Source: an uncultured Granulosicoccaceae bacterium (GTDB lineage: Bacteria > Pseudomonadota > Gammaproteobacteria > Granulosicoccales > Granulosicoccaceae). From it: a stretch of 64,000 nt of DNA. The translations under genes were made by a program, and so were the position numbers. Shown piece by piece: positions 60,982-64,000 of the stretch. The notes beneath the pieces are model-generated. The model was not told the origin of the DNA and searched no databases. It saw only the letters and a program-made list of their open reading frames with translations. Each line of letters starts with the position of its first letter. The stretch's first letter is position 1. The stretch is from NCBI GenBank assembly GCA_938041955.1, contig CALISD010000129.1, positions 1 to 64,000 of the forward strand, read 5' to 3'.

Positions 60982-62205
60982 TCAGTCGCCGCGCTCTTTG
61001 AGCCATTGTATGCTCTGCAGCACCAGTTCGTCATCCATCTTGTGCACTTCCAGGCCACTCCCGAGCTTTTCCAACAGGGTGATGGTAAGCGCACCTCCCA
61101 GGTGTTCGCGAAATTCTTTGAGTCCCTGCAATACAGCAAACTGACCTTCCGCAGATTTGGTCAGCAGGCCCGGATGCCACAATTTAAAACCAAGGTGTTC
61201 CAGTAAAAAGCAGACCCTGTCTTCCTCGCCTTCTGCAAGCAGCCCGCAAAGCACGGAGTAGCGCGTATCCAGCGCAAGGCCAATAGCCACCGCTTCGCCG
61301 TGTCGCAGGTGATAGCGAGTGATCGTCTCAAGTTTATGCGCTGCCCAGTGACCGTAGTCGAGGGGTCTGGCACTACCGGTTTCAAAAGGGTCGCCGCCGT
61401 GAGCGATCTGTTGCATGTGCAGTTCAGCACACCTTTTGATCATGTATTTCATCGCATCTTCCTGGAAAACCGCCAGGGCATCAGCGTTATGTTCCAGCCA
61501 CTGGTAGAAGGCTGAATCGCGAATCAGTGCAACCTTCACCGCTTCTGCCATACCGGCAATCTTGTCGCGTTGAGAAAGTGAGCGTATGTAGTCGTAGTCG
61601 TTTAACACTGCAAATGGTGGCGCAAAGGTGCCGATATAGTTTTTTTGCCCGAACAGATTAACGCCATTTTTTACCCCAACGCCTGAGTCGTTTTGAGACA
61701 GCACGGTGGTGGGTATTCTTATGTGTCTAATGCCGCGATGAGAGGTCGCGGCCGCAAGCCCGACGGCATCAAGCAACGCGCCCCCGCCAATGGCCAACAC
61801 ATAAGAGTGGCGATCAATATGGTAGTCGGCCAGCGCTTTCTGCATTTGTTCGATAAAGTGCAGTTCTGCTTTTATCTTTTCGCCTGCAGGCATTGCAATG
61901 GCGGCAGTAACCAGTTCAAGTGAGTCACTGTGGAAATCAGCGTAGGCCTTAATCTCTTGCGGGAGTTGCGGTCGTACGTCAAGCAGGCCACCGTCGACAA
62001 AAACGATGATTTTATGTCGCTTGTCTGGCTCGAACCGCTTGACGGTCTCAAGTAGAACCGGGTTCTGAGGCTCAAATAAACTCTCTGTAAAATAAACCGG
62101 ATATTCAAAGGGTACGGAAAATTTTTGCCACGACACACTTGAATCAGATTGATTTTTTTGATGCGCAGAGGTTTGAATGTCGTTCGGCTGAGTATTTTCT
62201 GGCAT
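60982..62205 (-). CDS. eboD: EboD, 3-dehydroquinate synthase-like protein
   Basis: The 407-residue protein has the sugar-phosphate cyclase fold: IGGGALLDAVGLAAATSHRG (NAD site, short form), PTTVLSQNDSGVGVKNG, KNYIGTFAPP, GMAEAVKVALI (metal Glu), GHWAAHKLE and HGEAVAIGLALD (metal His). EboD is a paralogue of AroB/2-epi-5-epi-valiolone synthase and probably makes a cyclitol, not dehydroquinate. It is first in the operon, 39 bp before eboA. Confidence 0.9.
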   Translation of the reverse strand: MPENTQPNDIQTSAHQKNQSDSSVSWQKFSVPFEYPVYFTESLFEPQNPVLLETVKRFEPDKRHKIIVFVDGGLLDVRPQLPQEIKAYADFHSDSLELVTAAIAMPAGEKIKAELHFIEQMQKALADYHIDRHSYVLAIGGGALLDAVGLAAATSHRGIRHIRIPTTVLSQNDSGVGVKNGVNLFGQKNYIGTFAPPFAVLNDYDYIRSLSQRDKIAGMAEAVKVALIRDSAFYQWLEHNADALAVFQEDAMKYMIKRCAELHMQQIAHGGDPFETGSARPLDYGHWAAHKLETITRYHLRHGEAVAIGLALDTRYSVLCGLLAEGEEDRVCFLLEHLGFKLWHPGLLTKSAEGQFAVLQGLKEFREHLGGALTITLLEKLGSGLEVHKMDDELVLQSIQWLKERGD

Positions 62206-62402
62206 GATTATGATCGTGCTTCGTAGTTGTTATAGCTTAAGATATATAACCAACAGGTAGTTGCTGTCAACTTGCATGTATGGAGTCTGTGCGGAAGCGA
62301 GGAAACAAACGTACAGCCGCTTGCCCAGAAACGTTTGTATGACATTACATCTTATTGCTGAAGAGCATCAATGGGTAAGAAATTAATCAGGGCTAGAAGA
62401 CC

Positions 62403-62771
62403 ATGCGAATAGTAAATATTGTTTTGTGCTTGTTAATGCTCCTTTTTATCGGGGTGCAATATAACGATCCTGACGGCACAATGTGGATGGTGATATATGC
62501 GATTCCCGCAATCTGGACAGCTATCGTTATTTTTCGAAGACAAATACTGGCAGACAAAATGACGCATTTGCTGCTGTTGATGTGCATTGTGGCCGCGGTG
62601 GCCGGCATGCTCTTCTACTGGCCTTCAACACCTGGTTGGTGGCGACAGGAAATCTGGTGGGAGGTAGAAACAGCGCGTGAGGGTATGGGGCTTATGATCG
62701 TGGCGATCGTGCTCGTGGTTGTCTGGTTTAGCAGGCCGCGAAAGTCACTGGCGTCTGAGTTGTCGAATTGA
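62403..62771 (+). CDS. TMEM220-family small membrane protein
   Basis: The 122-residue protein has four hydrophobic helices and begins MRIVNIVLCLLMLLFIGVQYNDPDG (short: IGVQYNDPDG). The QYNDPD motif after the first helix is diagnostic of the TMEM220 family. Function unknown. Its TGA is followed at once by the GTG start of the next gene, so they are probably coupled. Confidence 0.85.
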   Translation: MRIVNIVLCLLMLLFIGVQYNDPDGTMWMVIYAIPAIWTAIVIFRRQILADKMTHLLLLMCIVAAVAGMLFYWPSTPGWWRQEIWWEVETAREGMGLMIVAIVLVVVWFSRPRKSLASELSN

Positions 62772-62772
62772 T

Positions 62773-63582
62773 GTGCGATTTTTTACGCTTCTAATATTAT
62801 TCGCGGTCTGGCCGTTTGCATTGACGGGAGTAACGGCTGCCGATGGTACCTTTAACCAGAGTGACTTTGCAGACTTAAGCACTGCGCAGAAGGGACAGAT
62901 CTGGGATCAGGCAATCCACATTCTTGGTGGCAACGCGAATGTGACCAGTCGGTGGGTGGATGATGTGCGTTTTACTATAGTCGCCGATGATGCTGCTCTT
63001 GAAGATTATGCACATGGTGTGTTGAAGCGAATTTCGACGCTTACTTCTCTTCCTGTGGCATTGGTTAGTTCTGAATTCAGCTCAGTGGTAAATTACGTTC
63101 GTGCACTGGAGCAAGCAGGTCCCTATCAACTCATGCCGTGTTCAACAGATAGTGCATGTGCAAATTTAGTTGTTGTTGTTTCTGATATTGAAACAATGAG
63201 TCAGATAGCGCGCGCTGTACCGTTGAGGGACGTATACCAAAACTCACTTGAAGAAGGCGAGCTTGATTCAGAGAATAGAGCAGTGTGCTTTTTCGCGCCT
63301 TTTCAGCGTGCTTCTGTAATACGTCAGGCGATGGTTTTTGTACGAGCCGATTTGCCTGTTGGTATGCTCCGTACCTGTTTGCAGGAAGAGATATATCAGT
63401 CATTCGGATTGTTCAATGATTTTACTGATTCCGAATATTATTCATTTAATAACCGAGTGGAAGAAAAAAAGATAACCGGTTTTGATCGTGCGTTACTAAG
63501 GGCAGTCTACGAATTTCCTGCCGGTGCTCCTGCATTTAAGGTGGCCAAGCGGCTGTTAACAAACCTTGAAGATATGCACTGA
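62773..63582 (+). CDS. DUF2927-family exported protein
   Basis: The GTG at 62773 lies one base after the TMEM220 stop and gives a clean signal peptide (VRFFTLLILFAVWPFAL, cleavage after VTAA). The open frame upstream to 62719 would add a polar stretch before it. The 269-residue product has DUF2927 features: CFFAPFQR-like middle, LRTCLQEEIYQSFGLFNDFTDSE (short: QEEIYQSFGL) and FDRALLRAVYEF. It may be a degenerate peptidase-like extracytoplasmic domain; function unknown. Confidence 0.85.
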   Translation: MRFFTLLILFAVWPFALTGVTAADGTFNQSDFADLSTAQKGQIWDQAIHILGGNANVTSRWVDDVRFTIVADDAALEDYAHGVLKRISTLTSLPVALVSSEFSSVVNYVRALEQAGPYQLMPCSTDSACANLVVVVSDIETMSQIARAVPLRDVYQNSLEEGELDSENRAVCFFAPFQRASVIRQAMVFVRADLPVGMLRTCLQEEIYQSFGLFNDFTDSEYYSFNNRVEEKKITGFDRALLRAVYEFPAGAPAFKVAKRLLTNLEDMH

Positions 63583-63891
63583 GCAGGTTTTTATACTGGT
63601 ATACAAGTAATTTTTACCCTGGCATTTACTGCGCGATAGCGGCATACGTCTATTTCGGCTAATCCAACTTTTAAGTTTACGAGCGGCTTGGTTATGCGAT
63701 GTCGGAATACTATGTGTGAAGGTATGAATGATAATTGATACTGAATGACCTGCCAAAGTTGAGGGTTTTTGATTTAGAGTAATTCTGACTTCACAATGGA
63801 CTCGTACCCTATACCCTTGGGTGCACATCGGTTCCTTGTATTTAGGTCTTTGCTAACCGTGCAAAGAGCAAGGAAATAAGGAGGAAGGCTC
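63583..63891. other. Intergenic region, no gene seen
   Basis: About 309 bp; no convincing frame. Its last bases hold AAGGAGG, a ribosome site for the next start. It probably contains a promoter. Confidence 0.5.
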
Positions 63892-64000
63892 GTGACGTGC
63901 AATCATTCGTTTAGAACCAACAATCCACTCAAGATATTGCGTGCGATCTACAATGAGCAGTGCAAAGTTAATGCGGCACCTGAGGAAGAGTCTGATTTCT
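63892..64000 (+). CDS. Start of a further gene, truncated by the window
   Basis: A GTG at 63892 follows AAGGAGGAAG with good spacing, and the frame is open to the window end (36 codons). It begins VTCNHSFRTNNPLKILRAIY. Nothing can be said about function. It may be a small Cys-containing protein. Confidence 0.4.
   Translation, partial: MTCNHSFRTNNPLKILRAIYNEQCKVNAAPEEESDF

Overview
The window reads as chromosomal DNA of a free-living or host-associated gammaproteobacterium. Gene families such as MoxR/Bat, DUF6524, the split ebo cluster and sugar ABC transport suggest an aquatic lineage, possibly near Granulosicoccus or Arenicella. That placement is a weak inference, because no rRNA or marker gene is present. 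No tRNA, integrase, transposase or CRISPR array was recognised.

Layout. (1) 0.2-4.4 kb: unrelated small genes (zinc-ribbon-like protein, VOC protein, methyltransferase, Rid-family protein, MAPEG protein, M28 peptidase). (2) 4.7-11.5 kb: a tightly overlapping MoxR/Bat operon (AAA+ ATPase, DUF58, DUF4381, two VWA proteins, BatD), led by a candidate 39-codon cysteine-rich small ORF. (3) 11.7-33 kb: a non-flagellar type III secretion system (T3SS). The left, minus-strand arm carries sctV, sctU, a FliO-like gene, a cysteine-free harpin-like protein and a collagen-like/EF-hand/RG-rich protein. The right, plus-strand arm carries sctC, D, F, I, J, K, L, N, O, P, then a soluble histidine kinase with a FixJ-type regulator, then sctQ, R, S, T and a lipoprotein. 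The order is Ysc-like. No translocator, gatekeeper or chaperone was recognised, so the two unusual left-arm proteins are the best candidates for secreted or extracellular parts. (4) 33.1-40.6 kb: a LacI-regulated sugar ABC transporter with an MGH1-type glycoside hydrolase. One permease carries a DUF11-like extracytoplasmic insertion and the other a hydrophobic N-terminal extension. (5) 40.8-51.3 kb: a CAP-domain lipoprotein, an outer-membrane beta-barrel candidate, GFA and isochorismatase-like enzymes, a DMT exporter, HMG-CoA lyase, an AAA ATPase and a LysE exporter. (6) 51.6-62.2 kb: NUDIX, then all six ebo genes (eboC, eboE, eboF, eboB, eboA, eboD) in three transcription units. A type 1 isopentenyl-diphosphate isomerase gene is translationally coupled to eboB. 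A PQQ-type sugar dehydrogenase and a di-haem cytochrome c sit inside the locus. (7) 62.4-64 kb: a TMEM220 protein, a DUF2927 protein and the start of a further possible gene.

Intergenic regions carry several different long imperfect palindromes (about 130-190 bp) that look like MITE or structured repeat elements, a diverged dispersed repeat of about 40 bp, and six convincing intrinsic terminators. The most novel features are the T3SS with a FliO-like protein and collagen-like neighbour, the SctU autocleavage-site variant NPIH, and the ebo locus with idi inserted.
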